This document shows positions 49,585 to 59,378 of a DNA stretch of 64,000 nt, in pieces. Numbering within the stretch: position 1 is the stretch's first letter; the number at the start of each line of letters is the position of its first letter. The stretch comes from Lysobacterales bacterium. Its GTDB lineage: Bacteria; Pseudomonadota; Gammaproteobacteria; Xanthomonadales; UBA2363. The notes beneath the pieces are model-generated. The model saw only the letters and a list, made by a program, of their open reading frames with translations. It made no database searches and was not told the origin of the DNA. The translations under genes were made by a program, and so were the position numbers. Location of the stretch: assembly GCA_019634735.1 (NCBI GenBank), contig JAHCAT010000005.1:155192-219191 (forward strand), read 5' to 3'.

Positions 49585-49620
49585 CATGTCACCGGGCTGT
49601 CATACAACCGACGCAATAAT
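49585..49620 (+). promoter_or_regulatory. Pho box and -10 of the phoB promoter
   Basis: ATGTCAC (49586-49592), 4 bases, CTGTCAT (49597-49603), 4 bases, CCGACGC (49608-49614): tandem 7-base repeats every 11 bases, the arrangement PhoB binds (consensus half-site CTGTCAT; the middle one is perfect). AATAAT at 49615-49620 follows CTGTCAT by 11 bases and serves as -10. PhoB should therefore activate its own operon when phosphate is scarce. Confidence 0.75.
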
Positions 49621-49655
49621 GCCGCCGCGTTCCCCGCACGTCACGGCATGAATCC

Positions 49656-50345
49656 ATGCAGAAGCGCATCCTGATCGTCGAAGACGAACCAGCCATCCGC
49701 GACATGGTGGCGTTCGCGCTGCGCAAGGCCGGCCTGGAGGCCGTCCATGCCGGCGATGCCCGGGCGGCCCAGGAGGCGATCATGGAAAAGGTGCCCGACC
49801 TGATCCTGCTCGACTGGATGCTGCCCGGCCAGAGCGGGCTGGACCTCGCCCGGCGGCTGCGCAGGGAGGACCTGACCCGCGACGTGCCGATCATCATGCT
49901 GACCGCCCGCGGCGAGGAGAATGACCGGGTCAGCGGCCTGGAATCCGGCGTCGACGACTACGTGGTCAAGCCGTTCTCGGCCCGCGAGCTGGTTGCCCGG
50001 ATCAAGGCGGTGATGCGTCGCAGCCACGCCGAGGACGAGCAGGGCTCGGTGGAGCTCGGCGACCTGCGCATCGACGGTGCCGCGCACCGGGTGTTCGCCG
50101 CCGACAAGCCGGTGCAGATCGGTCCCACCGAGTATCGGCTCCTGCACTTCTTCATGACCCATCCCGAGCGCGTCTACTCGCGCGGCCAGTTGCTCGACCA
50201 CGTCTGGGGCGGCAACGTCTACGTCGAGGAACGCACCGTCGACGTGCACATCCGGCGTCTGCGCAAGACCCTGGAGCCGCACCGTCTCGACGGCATGGTG
50301 CAGACCGTGCGCGGCGCCGGCTACCGGTTCTCCACCGCCTTCTGA
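49656..50345 (+). CDS. phoB: Phosphate regulon response regulator PhoB
   Basis: 229 residues, OmpR/PhoB family. The receiver domain has the acidic pocket EDE, phospho-Asp in [13 protein letters not shown] and Lys in [12 protein letters not shown]. The winged helix has [29 protein letters not shown] and [13 protein letters not shown]. It turns on phosphate uptake, phosphatase and polyphosphate genes. Followed by phoR with 109 bases between, then ppk1. A Pho box lies directly upstream. Confidence 0.97.
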   Translation: MQKRILIVEDEPAIRDMVAFALRKAGLEAVHAGDARAAQEAIMEKVPDLILLDWMLPGQSGLDLARRLRREDLTRDVPIIMLTARGEENDRVSGLESGVDDYVVKPFSARELVARIKAVMRRSHAEDEQGSVELGDLRIDGAAHRVFAADKPVQIGPTEYRLLHFFMTHPERVYSRGQLLDHVWGGNVYVEERTVDVHIRRLRKTLEPHRLDGMVQTVRGAGYRFSTAF

Positions 50346-50454
50346 GCACCGCCCCGGGGAACGGGTCCGGCCGGGCCAGGGCGCCCGGTCCACGCCCCCC
50401 CCCGGCCGCGCCGGCTCAGACACCCACCGCGCAATCCGGGCTAACCTGCCTGCC

Positions 50455-51792
50455 ATGCACGAACGCATCGATCGCGTCTGGACCCGGCTGCTCTGGCGGA
50501 TCGGGGCGCTGCTCGGACTGGCGACCCTTGCCGGCGCCCTGCTCGGCCAGCCGCTGGCCGCCCTGGCGGTCGCCCTGGCCCTGGTGCTGGGCTACACCCT
50601 GGCGAAGCTGCACCGGCTGCACGCGTGGCTGCTTTCCAGGCGCCAGCAGCCAAGGTCGGAACAGTACGGGCTCTGGTACGAGCTGCACGCCCTGCTGCGA
50701 CGACGCCAGCGCGACCAGCGCAGGCGCCAGCGTCGCCTGCTGGCCCTGCTGGCGACCTTCAGGGAGGGCGCCGAGGCCTTGCCGGATGCCCTTATCTACC
50801 TCAACGAGGACCTTCGGATCCTCTGGTTTAATCCGGCCGCCACCCGGCTCGCCGGGCTCAGTCATCCGCGCGACATCGGCGTCGGCGTCACCCACCTGCT
50901 GCGCTCGCCGAAGGTCGCCGACTGGCTGGCCGGAGGCGCCGCGGAACCGCTGTTCGACGTCCCCGCACCCGACGACGCCTCGCGCCGCCTGAGCTTCCGG
51001 CTGATCCGCTACGGCCACGCCGGCCGGCAACTGCTGATCATCCGCGACATCAGCCAGCTGATGCGCCTCGAGCAGGTCAGGCGCGATTTCGTGGCCAATG
51101 TCTCCCACGAGTTGCGCACGCCGCTCACCGTGCTGCACGGCTACCTCGACCTGCTGGACCCGGAGGATGCGCCGGCGCTGGCGCCGATGCTGGTGGAGAT
51201 GCGCACGCAGTCGCTGCGCATGGCGCAGATCGTCGAGGACCTGCTGACGCTGTCAAGGCTGGAGGCGGGCAGCGCCATCGAGGACGACCACGTGGCCATG
51301 GACGGCATGCTCCGGACCCTGCGCCGCGAGGCCGAAGCGCTCAGCCAGGGACGACACCGGATCGTCGTGGACAACGCCCTTGCCGCCGACCTGATCGGCT
51401 CGACCAAGGAACTGCACAGCGCGTTCTCGAACCTGGTCAGCAACGCAGTCCGCTACACGCCGGCGGACGGCCGTATCGGGATCGCCTGGCGCCGCCACCC
51501 CGACGGTGGCGCCGCGCTGGAGGTCGTCGACACCGGTCAGGGTATCGCCGCGCAGCACATCCCCCGCCTCACCGAACGCTTCTACCGCGTCTCCAACAGC
51601 CGCTCCCGCGATTCCGGGGGCACCGGCCTGGGGCTGGCCATCGTCAAGCACGTGCTCGCCCTGCACCAGGCGCGGCTCGAGATCAGCAGCGAGCCCGGCA
51701 AGGGCAGCCGCTTCGCCTGCGTGTTCGGGACGGAGCGGATCCGGTCGCTGCCGGCGGCGGAAGGCGCCGATGGCGCCGGCGCGGCCGCATGA
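50455..51792 (+). CDS. phoR: Phosphate regulon sensor histidine kinase PhoR
   Basis: 445 residues. Two hydrophobic segments near the N-terminus (residues of about 12-48) anchor it. A PAS domain follows (PDALIYLNEDLRILWFNPAATRL). The dimerisation His is in NVSHELRTPLTVLHGYLDLL. The ATPase domain shows NLVSNAVRYTP, DTGQGIAAQHIPRL and GGTGLGLAIVKHVL. It phosphorylates PhoB under low phosphate and dephosphorylates it when the Pst-PhoU complex signals sufficiency. Pst and PhoU genes are not in the window. Confidence 0.95.
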   Translation: MHERIDRVWTRLLWRIGALLGLATLAGALLGQPLAALAVALALVLGYTLAKLHRLHAWLLSRRQQPRSEQYGLWYELHALLRRRQRDQRRRQRRLLALLATFREGAEALPDALIYLNEDLRILWFNPAATRLAGLSHPRDIGVGVTHLLRSPKVADWLAGGAAEPLFDVPAPDDASRRLSFRLIRYGHAGRQLLIIRDISQLMRLEQVRRDFVANVSHELRTPLTVLHGYLDLLDPEDAPALAPMLVEMRTQSLRMAQIVEDLLTLSRLEAGSAIEDDHVAMDGMLRTLRREAEALSQGRHRIVVDNALAADLIGSTKELHSAFSNLVSNAVRYTPADGRIGIAWRRHPDGGAALEVVDTGQGIAAQHIPRLTERFYRVSNSRSRDSGGTGLGLAIVKHVLALHQARLEISSEPGKGSRFACVFGTERIRSLPAAEGADGAGAAA

Positions 51793-51916
51793 ACGCTGAA
51801 CGTCGCCTCCCGGCGCCGGTACCGGGCACCGGCAACGACCGCCCAGCCCGCGGCAGCCGTGGAACAATGGCCGGCCCGGGAACCCGCCCAGCCGACGTAC
51901 GGAAGCGCCTGACGCC

Positions 51917-54004
51917 ATGAACCAGCACCGCGCCCAGGAAGTCGCCATCGACCTTCGCGACCCTGCGCTCTACATCAACCGGGAGCTTTCCCTGCTGGAA
52001 TTCCATCGCCGCGTGCTGGCGCAGGCCCAGGACCCGTCGGTGCCCCTGCTGGAGCGGTTGCGTTTCCTTTGCATCACCTGCACCAATCTCGACGAGTTCT
52101 TCGAGATCCGGGCCGCCACCGTTCTGGAGCAGAAGGCGCTCGGCGTCCCCGCGGTCGGTCCCGACGGGCTGGCGCCGGACGAATTGCTGGGCAGGATCCG
52201 CGAACGCGCGCTGGAACTCGTCGAGGCCCAGTACCGGCTCTGGAACGAGGTGCTGCTGCCGGAACTGGCCGCCCACGAAATCAAGGTGCTGGGGCGCGAC
52301 GTCTGGAACGCCCGCCAGCGTCGCTGGCTGAACGACTACTTCCGGGCCGAGATCCTGCCGGTGCTCTCGCCGCTGGGCCTGGACCCGGCCCACCCCTTTC
52401 CCCGGATCCTCAACAAGAGCCTCAATTTTGCGGTGTCCCTGAAGGGCAAGGACGCCTTCGGGCGTCCCGCCGGCATGGCCCTGGTCCGCGCACCCCGCTC
52501 GCTGCCGCGCGTGTTCCGGCTGCCGGCCGCCATCGCCGGCGGCGAGAACATCTTCGTCACCCTGGCCGCGGTGCTTGCCGAGTTCATGGACGAGCTGTTC
52601 CCCGGCCTGCAGGTCAGGGGCTCCTACCAGTTCCGGGTGACCCGGAACGGCGAGCTGTTCGTCGACGAGGACGATGCCGAGAACCTCGCCCACGCGCTCA
52701 AGGACGAACTGCGCGAGCGCGGCTACGCGCGCGCGGTGCGCCTGGAGATCGCCCAGTCCTGCCCGCGCGAGATCGCCAGTTTCCTGACCGGGCATTTCGA
52801 ACTGGACGAGCAGGCCGTGTACCGCTGCGACGGCCCGGTCAACCTCAACCGCATGGCCGCCGTCTACGACATGGTCAGCCGGCCCGAGCTCAAGTACCCC
52901 AAGTTCCAGCCCCGGATCGCGGTCGATCCCGGCGACGACGGCAGTCTGTTCGACGACATCGCCCGCGCCGACACCCTGCTTCACCATCCGTTCGACAGCT
53001 TCGCGACCGTCGTCGAGCTGCTCCGCGAGGCCGCCCACGATCCGCACGTGCTGGCCATCAAGCAGACCCTGTACCGGGCCGGTGTCGATTCGCCGATCGT
53101 CCAGAACCTGGTCGAAGCGGCGCGCAACGGCAAGGAGGTCACCGTGGTGATCGAGCTGCGCGCGCGCTTCGACGAGGAGGCCAACATCGCCCTGGCCAAC
53201 CGCCTGCAGGAAGCCGGCGTGCAGGTGGTCTACGGCGTGGTCGGCTTCAAGACCCATGCCAAGGTGATGCTGATCGTCCGCCGCGAGGCCGAGGGGCTGC
53301 GCCGCTACCTGCACCTGGGCACCGGCAACTACCATCCCGGTACCGCCAAGGCCTACACCGACATCGGCCTGCTGACCTGCGACCCGGACCTCGCGGAGGA
53401 CGCCAGCAAGCTGTTCCAGCAGCTCTCCGGCCTGGGCTCGGTGATCCGCATGAAGCGGCTGCTGCAGTCGCCGTTCACCCTGCACAAGGCGATGCTGGCG
53501 AAGATCACCCGCGAGGCCGCCAATGCCCGTGCTGGCCGACCCGCCGGCATCCGAGCCAAGATGAACGCGCTGACCGAACCGGCCATCATCGAGGCGCTGT
53601 ACGCGGCCTCGCAGGCCGGCGTGCCGATCGAGCTGATCGTGCGGGGCGCCTGCGCGCTGCGCCCCGGCCTGCCCGGCATCTCCGAGAACATCAGCGTGCG
53701 CTCTCTGGTCGGCCGTTTCCTGGAGCACTCGCGGGTCTACTGGTTCGCCAACGCGGGCGACCCGGAGGTGTTCGGGTCCAGCGCCGACTGGATGGAGCGC
53801 AACCTGCTGCGCCGCATCGAGGCCTGTTTTCCGATCCTCGATCCGGCGCTGGCGGCGCGGGTGGTCGCCGAGTGCCTGGACAACTACCTGTCCGACAACA
53901 GCCAGGCTTGGCTGCTTCAGGCCGACGGAGGCTATCTCCGCCTCGCGCCGGGGGAGTCGATGCCGCACTCGGCCCAGTCCCACCTGCTGGCCCAGGTGCT
54001 GTAG
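51917..54004 (+). CDS. ppk: Polyphosphate kinase 1
   Basis: 695 residues. It reversibly polymerises the gamma-phosphate of ATP into polyphosphate at the membrane. The N-terminal domain opens YINRELSLLEFHRRVLAQA. The autophosphorylated His is His447 in FKTHAKVMLI, the second active-site His is His604 in EHSRVYWFAN. IKQTLYRAGVDSPI and HLGTGNYHPGTAKAYTDIGLLT are further conserved blocks. Downstream of phoB-phoR and probably under the same phosphate control; a stand-alone promoter is not visible in the 124-base gap. Confidence 0.97.
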   Translation: MNQHRAQEVAIDLRDPALYINRELSLLEFHRRVLAQAQDPSVPLLERLRFLCITCTNLDEFFEIRAATVLEQKALGVPAVGPDGLAPDELLGRIRERALELVEAQYRLWNEVLLPELAAHEIKVLGRDVWNARQRRWLNDYFRAEILPVLSPLGLDPAHPFPRILNKSLNFAVSLKGKDAFGRPAGMALVRAPRSLPRVFRLPAAIAGGENIFVTLAAVLAEFMDELFPGLQVRGSYQFRVTRNGELFVDEDDAENLAHALKDELRERGYARAVRLEIAQSCPREIASFLTGHFELDEQAVYRCDGPVNLNRMAAVYDMVSRPELKYPKFQPRIAVDPGDDGSLFDDIARADTLLHHPFDSFATVVELLREAAHDPHVLAIKQTLYRAGVDSPIVQNLVEAARNGKEVTVVIELRARFDEEANIALANRLQEAGVQVVYGVVGFKTHAKVMLIVRREAEGLRRYLHLGTGNYHPGTAKAYTDIGLLTCDPDLAEDASKLFQQLSGLGSVIRMKRLLQSPFTLHKAMLAKITREAANARAGRPAGIRAKMNALTEPAIIEALYAASQAGVPIELIVRGACALRPGLPGISENISVRSLVGRFLEHSRVYWFANAGDPEVFGSSADWMERNLLRRIEACFPILDPALAARVVAECLDNYLSDNSQAWLLQADGGYLRLAPGESMPHSAQSHLLAQVL

Positions 54005-54026
54005 GTACGCTGCCGTCGGCGGCCGC

Positions 54027-54584
54027 TCAGCTGCGGCGGCGACCGCCCGGCAGCATCCTCCGGAGGGTGTCGTCCCGAAACCAGAAGTGGTGCGCCAGCG
54101 CCGCGGCTGCGTGGATGCCCACCAGCAGGTAGCCGACGTTCGCCAGGCTCTCGTGGAGGTCCTTGACGCGATTCTTCAGCGCCTCGTCGGGCGCCACAAG
54201 GCCGGGCAGCTCCAGGCCCCAGAACAGCACCGGTTTGCCGGAAGCGCTCAGCAGCAGCCAGCCCAGCACCGGCATGATCAGCAGCCACCCGTACAGCAGC
54301 AGGTGCACGGCGCCTGCCGCCAGGTGCTGCCAGCGTGGCGGCGCCGGCACGATCGGCGGCGCGGGGCTTGCCCAGCGCGCCGCCAGCCGGACCCCGGTGA
54401 TCGCCAGCACACTCAGGCCCAGGGTGAAATGCCAGGCCTTGAGCGCCTCGCGGGGGTCGCTGCCGCGCGGATACAGCTCGCGCAGCTCGATGCAGACGAA
54501 CGCCGCGACCACCAGCAGCAGGGTCAGCCAGTGCAGGGCGATGCGCAGCGGTTGGTAGCGGTTCCGGCCGGGGCTGGCGGTCAC
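54027..54584 (-). CDS. Cytochrome b561 family protein
   Basis: 185 residues with four transmembrane helices. Heme-ligating histidines occur in RIALHWLTLLLV, LKAWHFTLGLS, VHLLLYGWLLI and NVGYLLVGIHAAAALAHHF, as in bacterial CybB-type b561 proteins that move electrons from quinol to periplasmic acceptors such as superoxide. The C-terminus is Arg-rich and cytoplasmic. Convergent with ppk, with 22 bases between stops. Confidence 0.93.
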   Translation of the reverse strand: MTASPGRNRYQPLRIALHWLTLLLVVAAFVCIELRELYPRGSDPREALKAWHFTLGLSVLAITGVRLAARWASPAPPIVPAPPRWQHLAAGAVHLLLYGWLLIMPVLGWLLLSASGKPVLFWGLELPGLVAPDEALKNRVKDLHESLANVGYLLVGIHAAAALAHHFWFRDDTLRRMLPGGRRRS

Positions 54585-54682
54585 GGGGGGGTCCGGGAGC
54601 GGCGACAGCGCGGATTTTCCGCCCGCTTCCGGCGCCGGTGCCGGAACGCGAATCAGGCTCAGGGCGCTTCGCCGCCGTCCCG

Positions 54683-55516
54683 CTACCAGCGCGTGCGGAT
54701 CTGGTTGCGCTCGGCGTCCCGGTCGTACTGGCGCATCTCGCTGCGGATGTAGGCCACGGTCTGTTCGACCAGCGGGTTGCGGGACTCGTCGAGCAGCTCG
54801 GCGTCGAGCAATTGGGCGACCCGCTGCGCCACCGGCAGCATCGAGTTCCAGGCGTCCAGCGCCGGCATCGGCCCCGGCAGCGTCATGAAGAAGGTCAGCC
54901 CCGGGCTGGTCAGCCGGGCCAGGTCGCGCAGGTCGAAGCTGCCCGGCTTGGCGATGTTGGCCATGCTGAACAACGGTCCGTCCTGCTCGCGACCGTCGAC
55001 AAGGCGGTGGAAGATGCCCATGTCGCCGTACACCAGGCCGACCTTGTCGGCGACCACCACCAGGTCGTCGCCGCGCAGGACGCCGCCGTCGCGGGCATGC
55101 ACGAACAGGCTGACGATCCGATCGAACGGCCGGTTCGGCCGGCTGCCCGGACGCGGCCCGGAGGCCTGTACAGGCGCTTCGTCGGCACCGTCCACGTGCG
55201 GCTCGACCCCGGTCGCGGACGCATCGAGCAGTTCGCCCTGTTCCGGATCGGCACGTTCGCCGGACAACAGCTGACCGAGTTCGGCGAGCTGGTCGCGCAG
55301 GTCCGGATCCATGCCCTGCAGGGGGTCGGACTGCGACTCGCCAGCCGCTGCCGCGCCCAGCAACGGTTCGACCCGGCCATTGCGGCCGGACCGCGACGGC
55401 TCGGCGCCCTTGGGACGCGCCTTCGGCGACCGGGTTCCGAACCAGTAGATCAACGGCAGCACGACCAGAAAGCCCACTGCCAGGATGATCAGGCTAAGCA
55501 TCAGCTTGTCGTTCAT
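54683..55516 (-). CDS. zipA: Cell division protein ZipA
   Basis: 277 residues. An N-terminal transmembrane helix (LSLIILAVGFLVVLPLIYWF) is followed by a basic segment, then an acidic and Pro/Ala-rich linker (about 40-135). The C-terminal FtsZ-binding domain (about 140-277) reads SLFVHARDGGVLRGDDLV, GIFHRLVDGREQDGPLFSMANIAKPG and GLTFFMTLPGPMPALDAWNSML. It tethers the FtsZ ring to the inner membrane. It follows smc on the same strand with 60 bases between, as in many Gammaproteobacteria; ligA, commonly next, is replaced by cytochrome b561. Confidence 0.95.
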   Translation of the reverse strand: MNDKLMLSLIILAVGFLVVLPLIYWFGTRSPKARPKGAEPSRSGRNGRVEPLLGAAAAGESQSDPLQGMDPDLRDQLAELGQLLSGERADPEQGELLDASATGVEPHVDGADEAPVQASGPRPGSRPNRPFDRIVSLFVHARDGGVLRGDDLVVVADKVGLVYGDMGIFHRLVDGREQDGPLFSMANIAKPGSFDLRDLARLTSPGLTFFMTLPGPMPALDAWNSMLPVAQRVAQLLDAELLDESRNPLVEQTVAYIRSEMRQYDRDAERNQIRTRW

Positions 55517-55576
55517 GGCCCCACCTGTATCGACCGCCGCATGATCGCAGGTCCGCGCGGGCGCCGCACGAGCCGG

Positions 55577-58500
55577 TCAGGCCGCACCGGCGAGCTCTGC
55601 GGCCTCGGCCAGGTCGACGCTGACCAGCCGCGACACGCCGGGCTCGCGCATGGTCACGCCGCACAGCTGCCGCATCGACTCCATGGTCACCTTGTTGTGG
55701 GTGACGGCAAGGAACTGCACGCCCTCGCTCATCTCCCTGACCAGCTCGCAGAACCGGCCGACATTGGCCTCGTCGAGCGGCGCATCGACCTCGTCGAGCA
55801 GGCAGAACGGCGCCGGATTGAGGCGGAAGATCGCGAACACCAGGGCCGCCGCGGTGAGCGCCTTTTCGCCACCGGACAGCAAGGAGATGCTGGAGACCCG
55901 CTTGCCGGGCGGCCTGGCCATGATCGCGACGCCGGTGGTCAGCAGGTCGTCGCCGGTCAGCTCCAGGTAGGCGTGACCGCCACCGAACAGGCGGGGGAAC
56001 AGCACCTGGATGCCGGCATTGACGCGGTCGAAGGTGTCCTTGAAGCGGCTGCGGGTTTCGCGGTCGATGCGGCGGATGGCGTTCTCGAGGGTCTCCAGCG
56101 CGCTGGTCAGGTCGGCGTTCTGGGCATCGAGGTACTCCTTGCGCTTGCTCTGCTCCTCGTACTCGGTGATCGCCGCAAGGTTGACCGGCTCCAGGCGCCG
56201 GATCTTCTGCTCCAGGTCGTCGATGGCCTGGATCCAGCCGGCCGGATCGGCATCCGGCTCCAGGCCGGCCAGCAGCGCAGCGCGGTCGAAGCCGGCTTGC
56301 TCGACCTCCTCGACCAGCCGCTGGGCGCGCAGTTGCAGCGCCTGGGCCTGCATCCGGGCGGTGGCGATGCGGTCGCGCAGTTCGGTGGCCTCCCGCTCGA
56401 GGCTGTGCCGGGCGTGTTCCTGGCGTCGGAACTCGGCCTCGCAGGCCTCCACCGCCTCGCGCGCGGCGACCAGATCGCGGTCGACCAGGATGCGCTGCTC
56501 CAGGGCCGCCTGGCGGGCGGCCGCCAGCTCCTCGTGGGGCGAGCGCGCCTGCTCGATCTGCGTGCCCAGGGACTGCACGCGCTCGACCAGCTGGCCGCGC
56601 TGTCCCTGCAGCCGGGCCAGCGCCTGCTCCAGGGAGGTGAGCGCCGACCGTCGCGCCTCCAGTTCGCGATCGACCGCATGCAGCTCGGAACGGGCGGCAT
56701 CCGCGGCCTGGCGCGCCTGCTCGCGGGCCTCGAGCAGACCACGCTTCTCCCCCTCGAGGAGGACGCGGGCGGACTCGTGATCGGCCATCCGTGCAAGCGC
56801 CTGCTCGAGCCGCGCCCGACCGGCCCGGACATCCTCCTGGTCCTGCGCGAGGCGGGCGGTGAGGATTGCGTGCTCCTCGGAAAGCTCGGCGATGCGCTTG
56901 CGTGCGCCCTCGAGCCGGCCACGCTGGCCGCTCAGCGCACCGCCGATCTCGCTGAGTGCCCGATGCGCCTGGTACAGGCCGCGCTGGGCGTCGTCGCGCT
57001 CGATTTCTGCGGCGCGCTTGTCGTCGCGGGCCTGCAGCGACCTGCCGTGCAGGTCGGCCAGTGCCGTGGCGGTGGCCTCCAGGGCGGCGCGCACGCCGGC
57101 CAGTTCGTTTTCCCGGGCCAGCACGCCGGCCTGGGCGCCGTCGCCACGCACGGTGCGCACGAAGCCATGGCCCTGCCAGACGCCGTCGGCGGTGATCACC
57201 GATTCGTCGGCCGCAAGCGTCGGCAACAGGCGGGCGGCCTGGGCGCGGTCGGCAGCGACATGGACCTTGCCGAGCAGGGCCATCGCCGCCGCAGGGCCAC
57301 CGGCATGGCCGGCGAGGGTGCCGGGCCGCCGGGCGGCGGCCGGTCGGGCATCGACCACGGTCAGACCCTGCCCGGGCTCCGCGGCGATCGCCTCCAGCAA
57401 CGCGCCGGGGTCGTCCTGGACCGCGGCATCCAGCCAGCCGGCCAGCACGGTCTCCACCGAGGCCTCCCAGCCCGGGTCCACCCGCAGGGTTTCGCCCAGC
57501 CGAGGCGCCCCGGCCAGTCCGAGGCGCTCCAACACGCTGCGCCTGGCCGGCTGGTCGTCGCCCAGGGCGGCGCCCTGCAGGGCCTCCAGCGAGGCAAGCC
57601 GGCCGCGCTCGGCCTGCTCCTGCTTGCGCAGGTCGGCCAGTTGCTGCTGCAGCGCCTGCTCCTCGCGCTCCGCGGCGGCCAGCGCCTGGCGGCGCGCCTC
57701 GAGCAGAGCCGTTGCTTCCTCAACCGCCTTGCGCAACGACGTCTCGCGCTCCTCCATCTCGGTCAGGGCGCTGGCCAGGGCCTCGGCGTCGTTGCCCTGC
57801 CGTTCCTGCGCGAGGACGGCGAGCCGACGGTCCGCGTCCAGGCACTGGCGGTCCAGGAGTTCGATGCGGGCCCGCTCCACTTCCGCGGCCCGTGAGGTCT
57901 CGTGGCTCTCGCGGGCATGGCGGTCCTGGCGCGCCTGCCAGTCGGCGAGCGCGGACTCGGCAGCCTGCAGCGCCTGGCTGCCCGACTCGGCGCGGCCGCG
58001 TGCCTGCACCAGGCGAGGCTCGGCGTCGGCGATGGCGGCGCCCAGTTCCTCGATCTGGCCGCGGTCAGCGCCGATGTGGCCCTCGACCTCGGCGAGCGCC
58101 TGCTCGGTCTCGACATGCTGTCGGGCAAGCCGCTCCGCCAGGTCCTTCTGGTGCGCAAGCGTCTGCTCGATCCGGGTGATCTCGCCGGCGATCCGGTAGC
58201 TCTCCGCCTGCACCTGGTTGAAGCGGCCGCCGGCCTGGACCTGGCGCTCGTGCAGGGCCTCGAGCGCCGCTTCGCAGGCGCGCTGTCCGGCCACGGTCCG
58301 CTCCAGCGCCGTTTCCCGCTCCGAGAGCGCCGCGGCATCGCGCGCCAGCTCGGCCTCCAGGCGGCCCAGCTCCAGCGCGTGCAGTTCTGCCTGGCGCCGG
58401 GCCAGCTCGCCCTTCAGCTCGGTCCAGCGTTCGGCGGCCCGGGCCTGCCGTCGCAGGTGCTCGATCTGCTTGCCGATTTCCTCGCGCAGGTCGTCCAGGC

Positions 58501-59077
58501 GCTCGAGGTTCTCGCGCGTGTGCCGGATGCGGTTCTCGGTCTCGCGCCTGCGCTCCTTGTACTTGGAGATGCCGGCCGCCTCTTCGAGGTGGACTCGGAG
58601 CTGCTCGGGCGCAGCCTCGACGATCTCGGAGATCATGCCCTGCTCGATGATCGCGTAGCTGCGCGGGCCGAGTCCGGTGCCCAGGAACAGGTCGGTGATG
58701 TCGCGTCGGCGACAGCGGGTGCCGTTCAGGAAGTAGGCCGAGGTGCCGTCGCGCGAGACGCTGCGCTTCACCGAGATCTCCGCAAAGCCGGCGTACTCCC
58801 CCACCAGCACGCCATCGGCGTTGTCGAACACCAGTTCGACGGTGGCCGTGCCGACCGGCTTGCGTGCGCTGGAGCCGGAGAAAATGACATCGGTGAGCTG
58901 ATCGCCGCGCAGCCTGCTGGCGGCGCTCTCACCCATCACCCAGCGGATCGCGTCGATGATGTTGGACTTGCCGCAACCGTTGGGACCGACGATGCCGGTC
59001 AGGTTGGTGGGCAGGTGCAAGGTGGTCGGATCGACGAAGGACTTGAATCCGGCCAACTTGATGGTGGACAGGCGCAT
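55577..59077 (-). CDS. smc: Chromosome segregation protein SMC
   Basis: 1166 residues. Walker A GPNGCGKSN is at residues 32-40; the ATP-binding head is completed at the C-terminus by the signature LLSGGEKALTAAALVFAI and Walker B CLLDEVDAPLDEANV. Between lie two long coiled coils (about 170-500 and 670-1010) and the hinge (about 520-640, GETLRVDPGWEASVETVLAGWLD). Forms the condensin with ScpA and ScpB, encoded 2-3 kb away on the other strand. The start follows 300 gene-free bases. Confidence 0.97.
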   Translation of the reverse strand: MRLSTIKLAGFKSFVDPTTLHLPTNLTGIVGPNGCGKSNIIDAIRWVMGESAASRLRGDQLTDVIFSGSSARKPVGTATVELVFDNADGVLVGEYAGFAEISVKRSVSRDGTSAYFLNGTRCRRRDITDLFLGTGLGPRSYAIIEQGMISEIVEAAPEQLRVHLEEAAGISKYKERRRETENRIRHTRENLERLDDLREEIGKQIEHLRRQARAAERWTELKGELARRQAELHALELGRLEAELARDAAALSERETALERTVAGQRACEAALEALHERQVQAGGRFNQVQAESYRIAGEITRIEQTLAHQKDLAERLARQHVETEQALAEVEGHIGADRGQIEELGAAIADAEPRLVQARGRAESGSQALQAAESALADWQARQDRHARESHETSRAAEVERARIELLDRQCLDADRRLAVLAQERQGNDAEALASALTEMEERETSLRKAVEEATALLEARRQALAAAEREEQALQQQLADLRKQEQAERGRLASLEALQGAALGDDQPARRSVLERLGLAGAPRLGETLRVDPGWEASVETVLAGWLDAAVQDDPGALLEAIAAEPGQGLTVVDARPAAARRPGTLAGHAGGPAAAMALLGKVHVAADRAQAARLLPTLAADESVITADGVWQGHGFVRTVRGDGAQAGVLARENELAGVRAALEATATALADLHGRSLQARDDKRAAEIERDDAQRGLYQAHRALSEIGGALSGQRGRLEGARKRIAELSEEHAILTARLAQDQEDVRAGRARLEQALARMADHESARVLLEGEKRGLLEAREQARQAADAARSELHAVDRELEARRSALTSLEQALARLQGQRGQLVERVQSLGTQIEQARSPHEELAAARQAALEQRILVDRDLVAAREAVEACEAEFRRQEHARHSLEREATELRDRIATARMQAQALQLRAQRLVEEVEQAGFDRAALLAGLEPDADPAGWIQAIDDLEQKIRRLEPVNLAAITEYEEQSKRKEYLDAQNADLTSALETLENAIRRIDRETRSRFKDTFDRVNAGIQVLFPRLFGGGHAYLELTGDDLLTTGVAIMARPPGKRVSSISLLSGGEKALTAAALVFAIFRLNPAPFCLLDEVDAPLDEANVGRFCELVREMSEGVQFLAVTHNKVTMESMRQLCGVTMREPGVSRLVSVDLAEAAELAGAA

Positions 59078-59378
59078 GGGCTGGGGATCGACTGGAAAGG
59101 GGACGCCATCGGCTGCGCCGGGCGGGCCGGCGCCGGCGGCGCTCGGCGGGCGTCGGCCGGGCGCGCGAGGATAGCAGGGGCGCCCCGGATGCGCCCGGCC
59201 GCAGGACGCAACCGGCGCAGCGCCGGCAAATCGCAGGTACCGCCTGGACCAGGCCGGGCGGACCGCTCAGGCCATTGATTTTCAATGCTCTGACACGCCC
59301 CGGTCCGAGGGCAGGTTCGGCGCGTCCGGGTGCCGGGCCGGCGCCGACCCTGCGGCGCCGGGGGCCGGAGGCCGGTGG
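59078..59378. other. Gene-free stretch (301 bases) upstream of smc, with AT-rich palindrome
   Basis: Holds the smc promoter region and the 3' end of the parvulin operon. CATTGA, TTT, TCAATG at 59273-59287 is a 6+6 palindrome standing out in GC-rich sequence. On the minus strand TTGAAA in it could be a -35, but no fitting -10 was found. An operator or a terminator remnant are alternatives. Confidence 0.45.
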
